DNA of 41,210 nt, from positions 1 to 41,210 of the forward strand of contig JAVBMT010000008.1 of the NCBI GenBank assembly GCA_031552195.1, given 5' to 3'. The stretch comes from JAVBMP01 sp031552195. GTDB lineage: Bacteria > Desulfobacterota > Desulfovibrionia > Desulfovibrionales > Desulfovibrionaceae. Below are positions 14,414 through 23,508 of the stretch, in pieces; positions within the stretch are counted from its first letter, which is position 1, and each line of letters starts with the position of its first letter. Both the position numbers and the translations under genes were made by a program. The notes under the pieces are model-generated. The model searched no databases. It was not told the DNA's origin and saw only the letters and a list, made by a program, of their open reading frames with translations.

Positions 14414-15892
14414 CTAGCGTCCGTCCATTTTCAGCAGGGCGTCAAGCACATTCAGCTCGGCCTTCAGCGACATGGCGTCATTCCGCAGCAAGGCCGCGTG
14501 TTCACCCGCGAATGCTTCTTCCATGCGCGCGAGAAGGCTGCGGCTATGTTCGAGCACTTGCGTTATTTCCGCGCTGGAGGCCCCGCTTGCGGCAAGCCGG
14601 CTGTATTCGTCAACCACGGTTTGCGCGGCCTTGAGGTAGCGGGTGAGAAAACGGCTTCCTTCGCTCAGGTCCATGGGGTCCTGCTTCATGCATTCCAGAA
14701 TGCATTCCGCGCTGCGGCAGATATTGTCAAGCGTGGTTCTTAGTTCAGCGGGAAGCAGGGCGCGTTTGGCTTCCAGCGTCCGCACCGACTCATGAAAAAC
14801 GGAGAATCTGGCGGCTTCGGTGTTTTCCGGCGCTTGGGCGGCCGCCTTTTTCGGGCTATCGCCCATGTCCATGAGGCGTTCATAAATTTGCTGGCTGATA
14901 TGATTTATCGTCCAGACCGTTTCCTCAATCTGGTCGGCGCTGTCGTTACCGGCCACAGGGTGGGGCAGGTTGTCCGCAAGTTCCTGACTGAATCCGTCCG
15001 GCACCATGGTCCGGTTGCGGGCAAGCGAATTTTCAACCAGATCAAGTTGCACGTTGATCCGTTCCAGGCCTTGGGCCAGGGCCGGGTAAAAAGATTCGGA
15101 AAAAAGACCGTGCCCTGCATACATTGCGGCGTAATCGGCAAGTATGCGCGCCGGGGCTTCAATTTTGGGCGGAAGCTTTTTGCCGTTCAGATGTTTGCCC
15201 AGCGCGGCGCTGGCCGCATTCATACGTTTCTTGTTCAGGGGCGCGCGGTAAAAACGGGCGTAAGCCAGGGCGCAGGCCTGCCCAAGAACGGCCAGCAACG
15301 GAAAGCTGGCCAGAGGGGCCAGGGGGTTGTCCGTTTCCGGGGCCGGGTTGATTTTTTCGTACAAGTCCGGAACTTTTTGCAGAATGTTGCCTATTGAGTT
15401 GCTTCTCAGGGGAGAAAGCTCTTTATACACCCCTGGTATCTGCCGCATCATATCCACTTCCGGGCGAACCGGAGGCGTGGGAGGGGAAGCGATGAAGCCG
15501 CCGCCCAGGCTCAGCAGAAGCGGCAGCGCGGCCCATTCCAGCCCCATGCGGCCTTTTTTGCCGATAAGGCGTTGCAGCCAGGTTTGCGCCCCTCCGAAAA
15601 ACAGAGCCAAATGAACGTCCATGCCGAAAAGCAGTAGAAGGAGAGCTTGCAGCAGGCCGAGAAGAGACGGGCCGACCCAGGCCGGCGCTAGCGCCATGCC
15701 GCGCGGAACCAGGCAGATTATGCCGACATAGGCATAGAAAAATAAAAAGGATTTCAGGCCGGAGTCCGGCAGCATGAAGGCCAGAATGAGGGCCGCAATA
15801 TGCACTACAACGCGCAAGCCCAGCCCTGCGATATTGCCGAGCGCTTCGTCCCAGGCCGCCGCTATGCCGCGTTTTTTAAAGAGTATGTTCAT
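14414..15892 (-). CDS. XpaC-like protein (5-bromo-4-chloroindolyl phosphate hydrolysis family)
   Basis: The 492-aa protein has three to four hydrophobic segments in its first 135 residues (for example VVVHIAALILAFML), another near residue 190-210, then a long helical soluble part. The C-terminal segment, with MEEAFAGEHAALLRND followed by LKAELNVLDALLKMDG, resembles the end of XpaC-family proteins. XpaC was named for colony hydrolysis of an indolyl phosphate substrate. Its real role is unknown. The strongest support is the neighbour: the gene directly upstream is telA, and XpaC and TelA genes commonly sit together. It is longer than the Bacillus protein, mostly from the extra N-terminal membrane part. 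GGAAG lies close to the ATG. Confidence 0.75.
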   Translation of the reverse strand: MNILFKKRGIAAAWDEALGNIAGLGLRVVVHIAALILAFMLPDSGLKSFLFFYAYVGIICLVPRGMALAPAWVGPSLLGLLQALLLLLFGMDVHLALFFGGAQTWLQRLIGKKGRMGLEWAALPLLLSLGGGFIASPPTPPVRPEVDMMRQIPGVYKELSPLRSNSIGNILQKVPDLYEKINPAPETDNPLAPLASFPLLAVLGQACALAYARFYRAPLNKKRMNAASAALGKHLNGKKLPPKIEAPARILADYAAMYAGHGLFSESFYPALAQGLERINVQLDLVENSLARNRTMVPDGFSQELADNLPHPVAGNDSADQIEETVWTINHISQQIYERLMDMGDSPKKAAAQAPENTEAARFSVFHESVRTLEAKRALLPAELRTTLDNICRSAECILECMKQDPMDLSEGSRFLTRYLKAAQTVVDEYSRLAASGASSAEITQVLEHSRSLLARMEEAFAGEHAALLRNDAMSLKAELNVLDALLKMDGR

Positions 15893-16012
15893 GTTCTTCC
15901 GCCAGGAAAGTTCCGCGTGGCTTCAATTTCAAAGTGAACCGGCCATTCTTTGAAAACCAGAAGAAATCAGTATCCTTCCGGGTTATTCCGGCAGGGTCTG
16001 GCCTTCGTTTCT

Positions 16013-17161
16013 TTATTCGCCCTCTTGCGGACCTTCGGCCGCCTCCAGGCTGGCCTGGGTTTTCTGTTCCGCCATGGCGGTAAGGCGGTCGCGCAGGCTA
16101 TGTTCCATGGCGGCCAGTTCTTTTTCCACTTCAAGGCGTTTAGTGCGGCCTTCCTGGGCTATTTTGAGCGTTTCCTCAATAGAGGAAAGCAACTTGGCGT
16201 TCACGTCGCGCAAGGTTTCAATATCGACCACGGAGCGCTCGACTTCACGTGCGGTTTCAATTGTGGCGCTTTGCAGCATGTCAGCGTTTTTCTTCAAAAG
16301 GGCGTTGGTCGTGTCGGCCACGTCTTTTTGCAGCTGCACGGCCTGTTTCTGCCCGTGCAGCGAAAGGGCCAGCACCATCTGGTTTTTCCAGATGGGAATG
16401 GTGGAAAGTATGCTGGTCTGGATTTTTTCCGCCAGAGTCTGGTTATTGCTTTGGATAAGGCGTATTTGGGGCGCGGTCTGCACGGTAATGACGCGGGAAA
16501 GTTGCAGGTCGTGCAAGCGGCGTTCAAAGCGATTGATGCACTCGGAAAAATCACGCACCTTTTGAGCGGCCATGCTGTCTCCGGATTTGGCCGCCTCTTC
16601 CCGCAGGCGCGGCAGTTCCGCTTCCCTGGCCATGGCCAGGCGTTCGCGCCCGGCTTCTATGTAAACGGAAAGGTCTTCATGCGATTTCTGGTTGAGCTGG
16701 TAAAGCTGCTCCAGCATCTGAACGTCGCGCAAAAGGCCGATCATGGCTTCCTCAAGCTTGGCTGAAACGCCTTCAACCTGGTCGGCCATGGTTTTAAAGC
16801 TGGCCATTGTGGATTCAAGGGTGTTGAAAAAACGTCCTATCAGGGGCAGGCTTTCCAGAAAGCCTTTGTTGCCGCTGCTCAATTTCTCAAGGTCTATTTT
16901 TTTGACTTTAAGAACGAGGTCGGTGAGGGTTTCGCCTATCGGGCCGGCGTCTTTGGCCCTGACCTTGCTGAGCAGCCCGTCGGCGAAGCCTGCGATTTCC
17001 CGCATGGTTTCCGTGCCGTATGTGACGGTAATGGTCGGGTCGTCAAGCTGTATTCCGGCGGACAGTTTCAGAGCCCGTTCCCGGAGGGGTTGCGGAAGCG
17101 TTTCCCGTTCTTCAGGCTGTAACGGTGCGGAGTTGTTAGCCGCGCTGGTTGCGTCTGTCAT
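16013..17161 (-). CDS. telA: TelA/KlaA-family toxic anion resistance protein
   Basis: The 382-aa protein is soluble and mostly helical with long coiled-coil stretches. It matches the TelA (PF05816) pattern: an early ITVTYGTETMREIAGFAD segment, LPLIGRFFNTLEST near residues 115-130, repeated heptads in the middle, and SILSTIPIWKNQMVLALSL near residue 250, the most conserved TelA block. Family members are linked to tellurite resistance, but their biochemical role is not known. I chose the ATG at 17161. A TTG at 17233 would add 24 residues without a ribosome binding site, whereas GGGA lies about 8 nt before 17161. It is transcribed toward the XpaC-like gene, 120 nt away, and diverges from the exported protein gene at 17529. 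Confidence 0.9.
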   Translation of the reverse strand: MTDATSAANNSAPLQPEERETLPQPLRERALKLSAGIQLDDPTITVTYGTETMREIAGFADGLLSKVRAKDAGPIGETLTDLVLKVKKIDLEKLSSGNKGFLESLPLIGRFFNTLESTMASFKTMADQVEGVSAKLEEAMIGLLRDVQMLEQLYQLNQKSHEDLSVYIEAGRERLAMAREAELPRLREEAAKSGDSMAAQKVRDFSECINRFERRLHDLQLSRVITVQTAPQIRLIQSNNQTLAEKIQTSILSTIPIWKNQMVLALSLHGQKQAVQLQKDVADTTNALLKKNADMLQSATIETAREVERSVVDIETLRDVNAKLLSSIEETLKIAQEGRTKRLEVEKELAAMEHSLRDRLTAMAEQKTQASLEAAEGPQEGE

Positions 17162-17206
17162 ATTTTTGTTTCCCGCTTGAGGTGGTGGCGTATTGAAATG
17201 GTTGGC

Positions 17207-17235
17207 GTCAATTGACGGCGTCAGCCCTGTCAATT
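17207..17235. promoter_or_regulatory. repeated GTCAATT motifs upstream of telA
   Basis: GTCAATTGAC, a 10-bp palindrome, lies at 17207-17216, and GTCAATT recurs at 17229-17235. AATTGAC and GTCAATT can also pair as a 7-bp stem. The site is 46-74 nt upstream of the telA ATG, where a regulator of telA could bind. No regulator gene is adjacent. Confidence 0.3.
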
Positions 17236-17410
17236 AGCAATCTTGCCCTGTTTTGGCAACCGCGCATTTGCGTTTGAATAAACTGAACGGTAACGGCGGG
17301 TTCTGAATGAAATAACACGCGGCCCGGAACCCTGGCCGCCAGGCAAACAGGACGCAAATGAAATTTCCTTTTAATCCGCAATGGTTGCACGCCGCCGCGG
17401 ACGCCTGATT

Positions 17411-17439
17411 TTGCCTTGTCTTGCGCTTGCGCTTATAAT
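17411..17439 (+). promoter_or_regulatory. sigma70-type promoter of the exported protein gene
   Basis: A -35 TTGCCT (17411-17416), a 17-nt spacer and a perfect -10 TATAAT (17434-17439) point to the gene starting at 17529. This gives a leader of about 85 nt. The 367-nt divergent region between telA and that gene otherwise holds only the GTCAATT repeats. Confidence 0.75.
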
Positions 17440-17528
17440 ATAACCTTGCAGGGCAAGCGCCTGGTATGGCGCGCGATTTTTTGCAACAGCCGGGCAGCGC
17501 ACGTCGCGGCATAACGGATTGAAAAATT

Positions 17529-18191
17529 ATGCATACATCACTTGCTAACGCCATCCGGCGGGTTTCTTTCATGCTCGCCGCCACGCTGGCGTTTTCTCCT
17601 TCTTTTCCGGCTTCGGCCGCGCAAAACGCTTCGGGCTCCGCCGCGCAACCCGTGCAGGAAGAGTCTGTTCCGCAGCCTTTTTCCGGGCCGCGCACGCAAG
17701 GAGCCGTTGTTTGCTGCAGCGGCAACACCGGGCTTATCGTAAATATTCCTGTGGGTTGGGTGAATGACGACAAGGTTGCGAAAAAGCTCGGGCTTCCCGC
17801 CGTGCTATACCCCAAAGGCGGCAACTTCAACACCGCTCATGCGATTATTTACCCCAGGGTTGACGGAAGAAACAAAGGCCTGGATATTGAAAAGGCGGCT
17901 GACCTGCTGATTGAGGAGACAGCCAGGCGTTACCGGGCCCTGCCGGGCGGATCCGGGGTTAAAACTTCAAAAGGAAAAGACGCTGTCAACGCGCATGGCC
18001 TGCGTTTCGCCGTGCGCGTCATCGAAGACGGCCCACCGGCCAACAAGTCGGAATATGTGGCCTATGTTTCCACCCCGGCCGGGGTGTTCATTGTGGTGAT
18101 GTCTTCAACCGACCCTTTGCGCAATATCCAGTACATGCACCATTTCGAAAGAATATTGGATGAAGCCGAATTGATAGACGTGGCGAATTAG
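17529..18191 (+). CDS. exported protein of unknown function
   Basis: The 220-aa protein has a clear Sec signal peptide: a positively charged start, a hydrophobic core and PASA ending near residue 30. The mature domain of about 190 residues is mixed alpha-beta. It contains a pair of adjacent cysteines (VVCCSG) and segments VNIPVGWVND and HAIIYPRVDGRNKG. I recognise no family. The stop lies only 4 nt before the YdjM-type gene, so the two form an operon from the promoter at 17411-17439. The surface pattern suggests a periplasmic or outer-membrane-associated role, but nothing identifies an activity. Confidence 0.8.
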   Translation: MHTSLANAIRRVSFMLAATLAFSPSFPASAAQNASGSAAQPVQEESVPQPFSGPRTQGAVVCCSGNTGLIVNIPVGWVNDDKVAKKLGLPAVLYPKGGNFNTAHAIIYPRVDGRNKGLDIEKAADLLIEETARRYRALPGGSGVKTSKGKDAVNAHGLRFAVRVIEDGPPANKSEYVAYVSTPAGVFIVVMSSTDPLRNIQYMHHFERILDEAELIDVAN

Positions 18192-18195
18192 TTTT

Positions 18196-19287
18196 ATGGA
18201 CAGCCTTACCCATTTGACCGCGGGCGTCATAACCCCGCTGGCGTTCAGGCGCGCGCCGCGTTCCGCCTGGCTGATCGTTTTCGGCATAGTTTGCGCCCAA
18301 TTGCCGGATATAGACATAATCGCCGGCAGTTCGGCCAGGGCCATGCTGGTCATACATCGCGGCATTACCCATTCCCTGCTTGTTCTTCTGGCGGTTTCCG
18401 TATTTTTGGCGCTTTTCTTCAGGCGGGTGAAACCTTCTGAATTCTGCCTGTCGCCGAGCCGGCCGGAAAGTTTTGACCGGCCTTGCCAGGGGTGGAGCTT
18501 TACCTCGCTCTGGCTCTGCGCTTTGCTTGGCTTGTCGCTGCACGTATACCTGGATTGCATGACCACTTTCGGCACGCGGATTTTGCTGCCTTTTTCCAAT
18601 TACCGCGTTTCCATGCCGGCCATGTTTATTGTGGAACCGCTGTTTACCTTGCCTTTACTGATTTCGGCCTTTTTTCTGCTTAAATGGCTGAACCGCCCTG
18701 AACTGCTGGCCCGGCAGATAAAACTGGCCAGGTTGAGCCTGGTTTTCATCATAGTTTATCCGCTTGTTACGCTCGGGCTGGCTAAAGGGCTTGAAAACGG
18801 CCTGAACAAGAACTATGCCGGGCCGGGAACGGAATTTGAAAGGGTGCGCGTCACCCCGGAGCCTGGCTCTCCCTTCATTTGGCGGGCGGTCGCGGAAAAT
18901 AGCGGGTATTACCGCATCGGAGCCTTTTACGCCTGGGATCCGGCGCCGGTTTTCGGCCGCGCCTACGCCAAGCCGGACCCAGCCTTATGGGCGGCTTTGC
19001 AAAGGGCCGAGCCGATACTTGAGGAACACGCCCGTTTTGTGACCTTTGCCGTTCAGAGTGAAAAAGCCCTGCCGGACGGCGGCCGTGAGATCACCTACGC
19101 CGATTTGCGCTATGTTTCCGCCCTGGAAAATCTTTTTCGCATGCTCGGGCGAGATGACGGCATGTTCATCATGCAGGTGCGGCTGGACGCGCAAAACCGC
19201 TTCACTGCCTGGCGCTACCTGTCGCGCGGCAATGACGCGCTTACCCAGCCCTGGGTGGGATACCCGGAACCGCTGGCCATTTTCTGA
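18196..19287 (+). CDS. YdjM/YbcI-type membrane-bound metal-dependent hydrolase
   Basis: The 363-aa inner-membrane protein starts MDSLTHLTAG and shows the PF04307 pattern of metal-ligand candidates: His6, LPDID (Asp38, Asp40), and HRGITHS (His54, His59), set among membrane helices. Four or five helices occupy residues 1-200. The C-terminal 150 residues form a soluble domain. Family members are called LexA-regulated putative hydrolases, with no firmly known substrate. The gene starts 4 nt after the exported protein gene and ends 46 nt before trmI, so it is probably cotranscribed with both. Confidence 0.88.
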   Translation: MDSLTHLTAGVITPLAFRRAPRSAWLIVFGIVCAQLPDIDIIAGSSARAMLVIHRGITHSLLVLLAVSVFLALFFRRVKPSEFCLSPSRPESFDRPCQGWSFTSLWLCALLGLSLHVYLDCMTTFGTRILLPFSNYRVSMPAMFIVEPLFTLPLLISAFFLLKWLNRPELLARQIKLARLSLVFIIVYPLVTLGLAKGLENGLNKNYAGPGTEFERVRVTPEPGSPFIWRAVAENSGYYRIGAFYAWDPAPVFGRAYAKPDPALWAALQRAEPILEEHARFVTFAVQSEKALPDGGREITYADLRYVSALENLFRMLGRDDGMFIMQVRLDAQNRFTAWRYLSRGNDALTQPWVGYPEPLAIF

Positions 19288-19333
19288 TTTCAGCTTCAAG
19301 CCGCCGGGTGCGGCCTCACACAAAGGAGATTTT

Positions 19334-20215
19334 ATGCCCGCATACGGCGATTTGATTATACTTGCCAGCCCAAGGGGAAAGCGTTATTTGCGCCGCCTTG
19401 AGCCGAAGGTTGACCTGCACGGAACGGATGGAGTTCTGCTGGCTGAAGATGTGGCCAACGCGGAATTCGGGTCCGAGGTGCTGACGCAACTGGGCGTTCC
19501 CTACCGCGTGAAACGCCCCACGCTTTACGACATCGTGCGCGGCGTGAAACGGCAAACCCAGATTTTGTACCCTAAGGACATAGGATATATCTGCATGCGC
19601 CTCGGCATAGGCAACGGCGCCAGGGTTATCGAAGCCGGTTCCGGTTCCGGAAGCATGACCGTGGCCCTTTCCTGGTTCAGCGGCGAGAAAGGCCACGTTT
19701 ACACCTATGAGGCCAGGCCGGAATTTTACGAGCTTTGCCGCCGCAACCTGGCTTGGGCCGGGGTTGGGGAAAACGTGACGCAATACAACCGCGATATAGC
19801 CGACGGCCTCGAGGACCACCAGGCTGACGCGCTGTTTCTTGACGTGCGCACGCCGTGGGAATATCTGGATAACATCCGCAAGGCGCTGCGGCCTGGAGCC
19901 GCCCTGGCCTTTCTTCTGCCGACGGTGGACCAGGTCTCCAGCTTGCTGAAAGGGCTGGAACGCGGCTCCTTTGACGACGTTGAAGTGGAAGAGGTGCTGG
20001 TGCGGCGCTGGAAGCCGGTGGCGGACAGGCTGCGCCCGGAAGACCGCATGGTGGCTCATACCGGCTTTTTGATTTTCGCCCGGCTGCAGGAACGCTCGGA
20101 AGCTTATGAAAAACTGAAGCCTTTGGGAACGCGGGAACGCAAGCAGGAAGCCGCCCGGCTGAAGCGTCTGGAAGAATATGGCGAAGAAACGGAGCCGGGC
20201 CAGGACGGCGAATAA
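19334..20215 (+). CDS. trmI: tRNA (adenine-N1)-methyltransferase TrmI
   Basis: This 293-aa enzyme methylates N1 of adenine 58 (or 57/58) in the T-loop of tRNAs using S-adenosylmethionine. An N-terminal beta domain (about 1-75) leads into TQILYPKDIGYI, then the SAM-binding motif EAGSGSGS near residues 100-107, and LFLDVRTPWEY (the catalytic-region aspartate) near residue 175. The C-terminus has a charged Lys/Arg/Glu tail. The ATG at 19334 has AAGGAG 5 nt upstream. Longer in-frame reading overlaps the previous gene and is not real. The enzyme usually works as a homotetramer. Confidence 0.93.
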   Translation: MPAYGDLIILASPRGKRYLRRLEPKVDLHGTDGVLLAEDVANAEFGSEVLTQLGVPYRVKRPTLYDIVRGVKRQTQILYPKDIGYICMRLGIGNGARVIEAGSGSGSMTVALSWFSGEKGHVYTYEARPEFYELCRRNLAWAGVGENVTQYNRDIADGLEDHQADALFLDVRTPWEYLDNIRKALRPGAALAFLLPTVDQVSSLLKGLERGSFDDVEVEEVLVRRWKPVADRLRPEDRMVAHTGFLIFARLQERSEAYEKLKPLGTRERKQEAARLKRLEEYGEETEPGQDGE

Positions 20216-20307
20216 TTTTTGCGATATAAAGGCTTATGACCGGGTTTTTCGCATAAAGCGGAACATGGGCCTTTAAAATCAACCGGACCAGCCTTCAGGA
20301 GACAGCC

Positions 20308-22356
20308 GTGAACGAAGCCTTGCTTAAAGAGATAGTGATCATTCTTTGTCTTTCGATTGTGGTCATCTATGCTTGCGCCAAAATAAAAATTCCGCCCATC
20401 CTGGGTTTCCTGCTTACCGGCATCGTTTGCGGCCCTTACGGCCTGAAGCTGGTCAGCGCGGTTGAGCCGGTTGAAATGATGTCGGAAATCGGGGTTGTTT
20501 TCCTGCTTTTCTCCATAGGGTTGGAGAATATTTCCATCGAACAGCTGATCCGCCTGAAAAAACCGGTTTTTTTCGGCGGTTCCATTCAGGTTTTTCTGAC
20601 TATTTTGCTTTTCGGCGGGATCATGTTCCTGGCCGGGCTTGGCGTCGGGGCGTCAATTTTCGCCGGGTGCGTCGTGGCCCTGTCTTCAACGGCCATTGTG
20701 CTTACCTGCCTTCAGGCCAGAGCGGAGGTTGAATCTCCCCACGGGCGCGTCATTCTTTCCGTGTTGCTCTACCAGGACGTTATCGTCGTTCCCATGATGC
20801 TGGCCGTTCCTTTTCTGGCGGGCAGCGCGGCTGTTGTCGGGGTTGACGCCCTCATCGCCGCCGGAATTACCGTTCTGGTGCTTATAAGCAGCTTTGTTCT
20901 GGCCAGGAAGGTGGTTCCGCTGCTTATGCGCATGATCATGGCCACCCAGATTCGCGAACTTTTCCTTATAAGCACGCTGGGAATATGCCTGGCGATTGCT
21001 TACTGCACCTCTCTGCTCGGTCTTTCTTTGGCCCTTGGGGCGTTTCTGGCCGGCATTATCGTGGCGGAATCCGAATACAGCCGCAGCGCGCTTGAGGGCA
21101 TCATGCCTTTCAAAGACGTGTTTACAAGCCTTTTTTTCATTTCCGTCGGCATGCTGCTGGACACCTCGTTTCTGGTGAACAATATCGGCCCTGTTTGCCT
21201 GCTCACCCTGACCGTGCTGCTGGTGAAGATAATCTGCGCCTCTGGGGTGGGCCTGGCCCTGGGTTACCCGTTGCGTCCCTCGATAATGATCGGTTTCGGG
21301 CTTTCCCAGGTTGGCGAATTTTCTTTTGTTCTCGCTAAAACAGGGCTGGATTACAAACTTCTGACCCAGAGCAACTATCAGCTTTTTCTTTCCGCCACCA
21401 TCGTGACCATGCTTCTGACCCCGGCCCTGATCGGCGCGGCTCCGGCCGTGGCGAAAAAGATCACGAACATCGCCTACCGGGGGCGGACCAGGGCGGAGCA
21501 TATCCCCGGCGAGGAAGACCTGCCTCATGGCGGCGGCCCGCAGCTGGACGACCACCTTATCATCATAGGGTACGGCGTGGGTGGGAAACACCTGGCCAGA
21601 GCCGCGCGCATGTCCGGAATTCCATATAACATCCTGGAGATGAACCCGGAAACGGTGCGCGCTTTCAGCAAGAAAGAGCCTATCATGCACGGCGACGCGA
21701 CCCATCCGGCTGTTCTGGACGCTCTTGGCATACGCCGGGCCAGGGTTCTGGCCATAGTGATATCAGACCCCGCGGCGGTGCGGGCCATAACCCAGCTGGC
21801 GGCCCGCCTCAACCCGGCCTTGCACGTGCTGGTGCGTACGCGTTTTCTGGGCGAAGTTCCTTTTCTCAAGGCCTTGGGGGCCTGCGACGTGGTGCCGGAG
21901 GAATTTGAAACATCCATTGAAATCTTCACCCGCGTTTTGACCCACTATCTGGTTCCGCGCAACGAAATCGAGCGCTTTACCGGTGAAATACGCTCTGAAA
22001 ATTACGACTGCCTGCGGGAAAAGGAAAAGGAAGGGCCATCGTTCGGGGTTTTGCGCGACCAGATTCCCGACCTGAGCGTCAACGCTTTCACCGTTGAATC
22101 CGGCAGCCCGCTTGACGGAACCGCCCTGCGCGATTCCAACTTGCGCGAACGCGGCAACATGACGGTTGTGGCCGTGCGCAGAGGGCAGGAAACCTTTCCC
22201 AACCCCGGCGCGGATTACCGCTTTCAGCCCGGCGATGTGGCTTACGTGTTTTGTACGGCGGCTGATTCCTGCACCGGTATGAACCTTTTCATGGCCGCGC
22301 ATGAAGCCTTGGAAAACGGCCCCTCTTGCGCCTTGCTGCCGCATCCCGCCCGGTAA
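20308..22356 (+). CDS. CPA2-family cation:proton antiporter with RCK domains (Kef/YbaL type)
   Basis: The 682-aa protein has a 12-13-helix exchanger domain (residues 1 to about 390) with GFLLTGIVCGPYGL, LLFSIGLE and SSTAIVLTCL, all typical of CPA2 antiporters. It is followed by a TrkA-N/RCK domain with the Rossmann motif GYGVGGKHLA near residue 418, and a TrkA-C domain near residues 580-665. It would move K+ or Na+ against protons, gated by NAD(H) or another nucleotide bound to RCK. The GTG start at 20308 has AGGAGA 6 nt upstream. No KefF/KefG ancillary subunit is nearby, so glutathione-type Kef regulation is not indicated. Confidence 0.92.
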   Translation: MNEALLKEIVIILCLSIVVIYACAKIKIPPILGFLLTGIVCGPYGLKLVSAVEPVEMMSEIGVVFLLFSIGLENISIEQLIRLKKPVFFGGSIQVFLTILLFGGIMFLAGLGVGASIFAGCVVALSSTAIVLTCLQARAEVESPHGRVILSVLLYQDVIVVPMMLAVPFLAGSAAVVGVDALIAAGITVLVLISSFVLARKVVPLLMRMIMATQIRELFLISTLGICLAIAYCTSLLGLSLALGAFLAGIIVAESEYSRSALEGIMPFKDVFTSLFFISVGMLLDTSFLVNNIGPVCLLTLTVLLVKIICASGVGLALGYPLRPSIMIGFGLSQVGEFSFVLAKTGLDYKLLTQSNYQLFLSATIVTMLLTPALIGAAPAVAKKITNIAYRGRTRAEHIPGEEDLPHGGGPQLDDHLIIIGYGVGGKHLARAARMSGIPYNILEMNPETVRAFSKKEPIMHGDATHPAVLDALGIRRARVLAIVISDPAAVRAITQLAARLNPALHVLVRTRFLGEVPFLKALGACDVVPEEFETSIEIFTRVLTHYLVPRNEIERFTGEIRSENYDCLREKEKEGPSFGVLRDQIPDLSVNAFTVESGSPLDGTALRDSNLRERGNMTVVAVRRGQETFPNPGADYRFQPGDVAYVFCTAADSCTGMNLFMAAHEALENGPSCALLPHPAR

Positions 22357-22396
22357 CATTCCTGAAGAGAGGGCAAGCCAGAACAAAGGACCGCAG

Positions 22397-22654
22397 ATGA
22401 AAGATTCTCTTGGACTTTATTATTACCCCAAGCCGGACGAAGTGCAGACCAGGGTTTATGTGCGTGAAGGCGAATACGGCGTTGAATTCCGCCTCTGGCG
22501 AGCGGAAAGGCCCGACGTTTGGGAAAAGCACGGATGGCTGCCCCACAGCGTCATAGAAGCCGCTGCCGTTATGTATAAAGAACGCAGCCCGGAGGCCGAC
22601 CCCATGCGTTTTTATGACATAAACGTAGCTAAAGCCTTGCTGAAGGAAGGATAA
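22397..22654 (+). CDS. 85-aa conserved-looking protein of unknown function
   Basis: I do not recognise this family. The protein is soluble and compact, with aromatic residues (GLYYYPKPDE, YGVEFRLWRAERPDVW) and a C-terminal helix. The first half suggests a small beta sheet. AAAGGA lies 6 nt before the ATG, and the codon use matches its neighbours, so it is very likely a real gene. It lies 40 nt after the antiporter gene and 8 nt before the 281-aa gene, so the three are probably cotranscribed. No cysteine or metal motif is seen. Confidence 0.8.
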   Translation: MKDSLGLYYYPKPDEVQTRVYVREGEYGVEFRLWRAERPDVWEKHGWLPHSVIEAAAVMYKERSPEADPMRFYDINVAKALLKEG

Positions 22655-22662
22655 GCAGCTTT

Positions 22663-23508
22663 ATGCCGCAATTTCCCGGGCATGACAAATATTCCAGCCT
22701 GAAGCGCGATATCTTGTGCGACTTCTGCCTCACCTGCAAAGAGCTGGAAGAGCAGTTCGCGCGGCTTGAACAGAGCGGCAGCCTTTCTTTCGCCATCATG
22801 CGCGACCTGGTCGGCGATAAAATGAGCAAGGGTTCGCTCTGGCGCCTGAAAGACACCTCGCATTACCTGTTCAACGCCATGCGGCTTACGCCGGACCGGA
22901 GCGCGGCGGCTGATGAAACGGAAAGAGCGGAAGACCCCGCGGGGGCAAGGCCAGGCCTGGGCTGTACGGCGAAAGAAGAAGCGGGGTTCTTGCTTGACTG
23001 GACGCTGGGCTATATTTTTCACGAATGCGTGAAAATGACGGAAGACGCCTATCAGCTTCAATATTACGGGCCGCGCCTGCCGCTTTTGCCTGAAGGCGGC
23101 GGTTCGCCTTGCGAAGACGTGCTGAAAAGCCTGGCCCCGATAGTCGGGCAGAGCCGCACCAGCCTATTGCGCGAAACCAGGCGGGTGGCGCTGCTTCTGG
23201 AGCAGGCCCGCCGTCTTTTCTGCCTTTATCTTTCCGGAGAGCGCGACAATCTTTCGCTGGCTCTTTTCATCTATGACCGTTCCTCTCTTGTGCTTGACAC
23301 CTTTCATGCTTATTATGAAGACTTGCTGAAGGGGATTTACGGAGAAAGCCTGGATATATTCCACCTTCAAGCCGCGCGCGCCTTTTTTGCCTTCGGGCAT
23401 AAACGCAAATCAATTCCGCCTGTTGAAGAAGCCTTGCGCCTCAACCCGGCAAATGCGGAAGCCGCGGAGCTATATAAAACGCTGGCGGACAATTACGCCC
23501 CGGACTGA
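22663..23508 (+). CDS. 281-aa helical protein of unknown function
   Basis: A soluble protein rich in helices. It has an early cysteine cluster (CDFCLTC near residues 19-25), a low-complexity acidic/Ala/Gly linker near residues 85-105, a long helical middle part, and a C-terminal stretch (EEALRLNPANAEAAELYKTL) that resembles a single TPR motif. I recognise no family. The CxxCxxC-like cluster could bind a metal or be structural. It starts 8 nt after the 85-aa gene, and the ribosome binding site GGATAAG overlaps that gene's stop, so the pair is coupled and may act together. Confidence 0.8.
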   Translation: MPQFPGHDKYSSLKRDILCDFCLTCKELEEQFARLEQSGSLSFAIMRDLVGDKMSKGSLWRLKDTSHYLFNAMRLTPDRSAAADETERAEDPAGARPGLGCTAKEEAGFLLDWTLGYIFHECVKMTEDAYQLQYYGPRLPLLPEGGGSPCEDVLKSLAPIVGQSRTSLLRETRRVALLLEQARRLFCLYLSGERDNLSLALFIYDRSSLVLDTFHAYYEDLLKGIYGESLDIFHLQAARAFFAFGHKRKSIPPVEEALRLNPANAEAAELYKTLADNYAPD

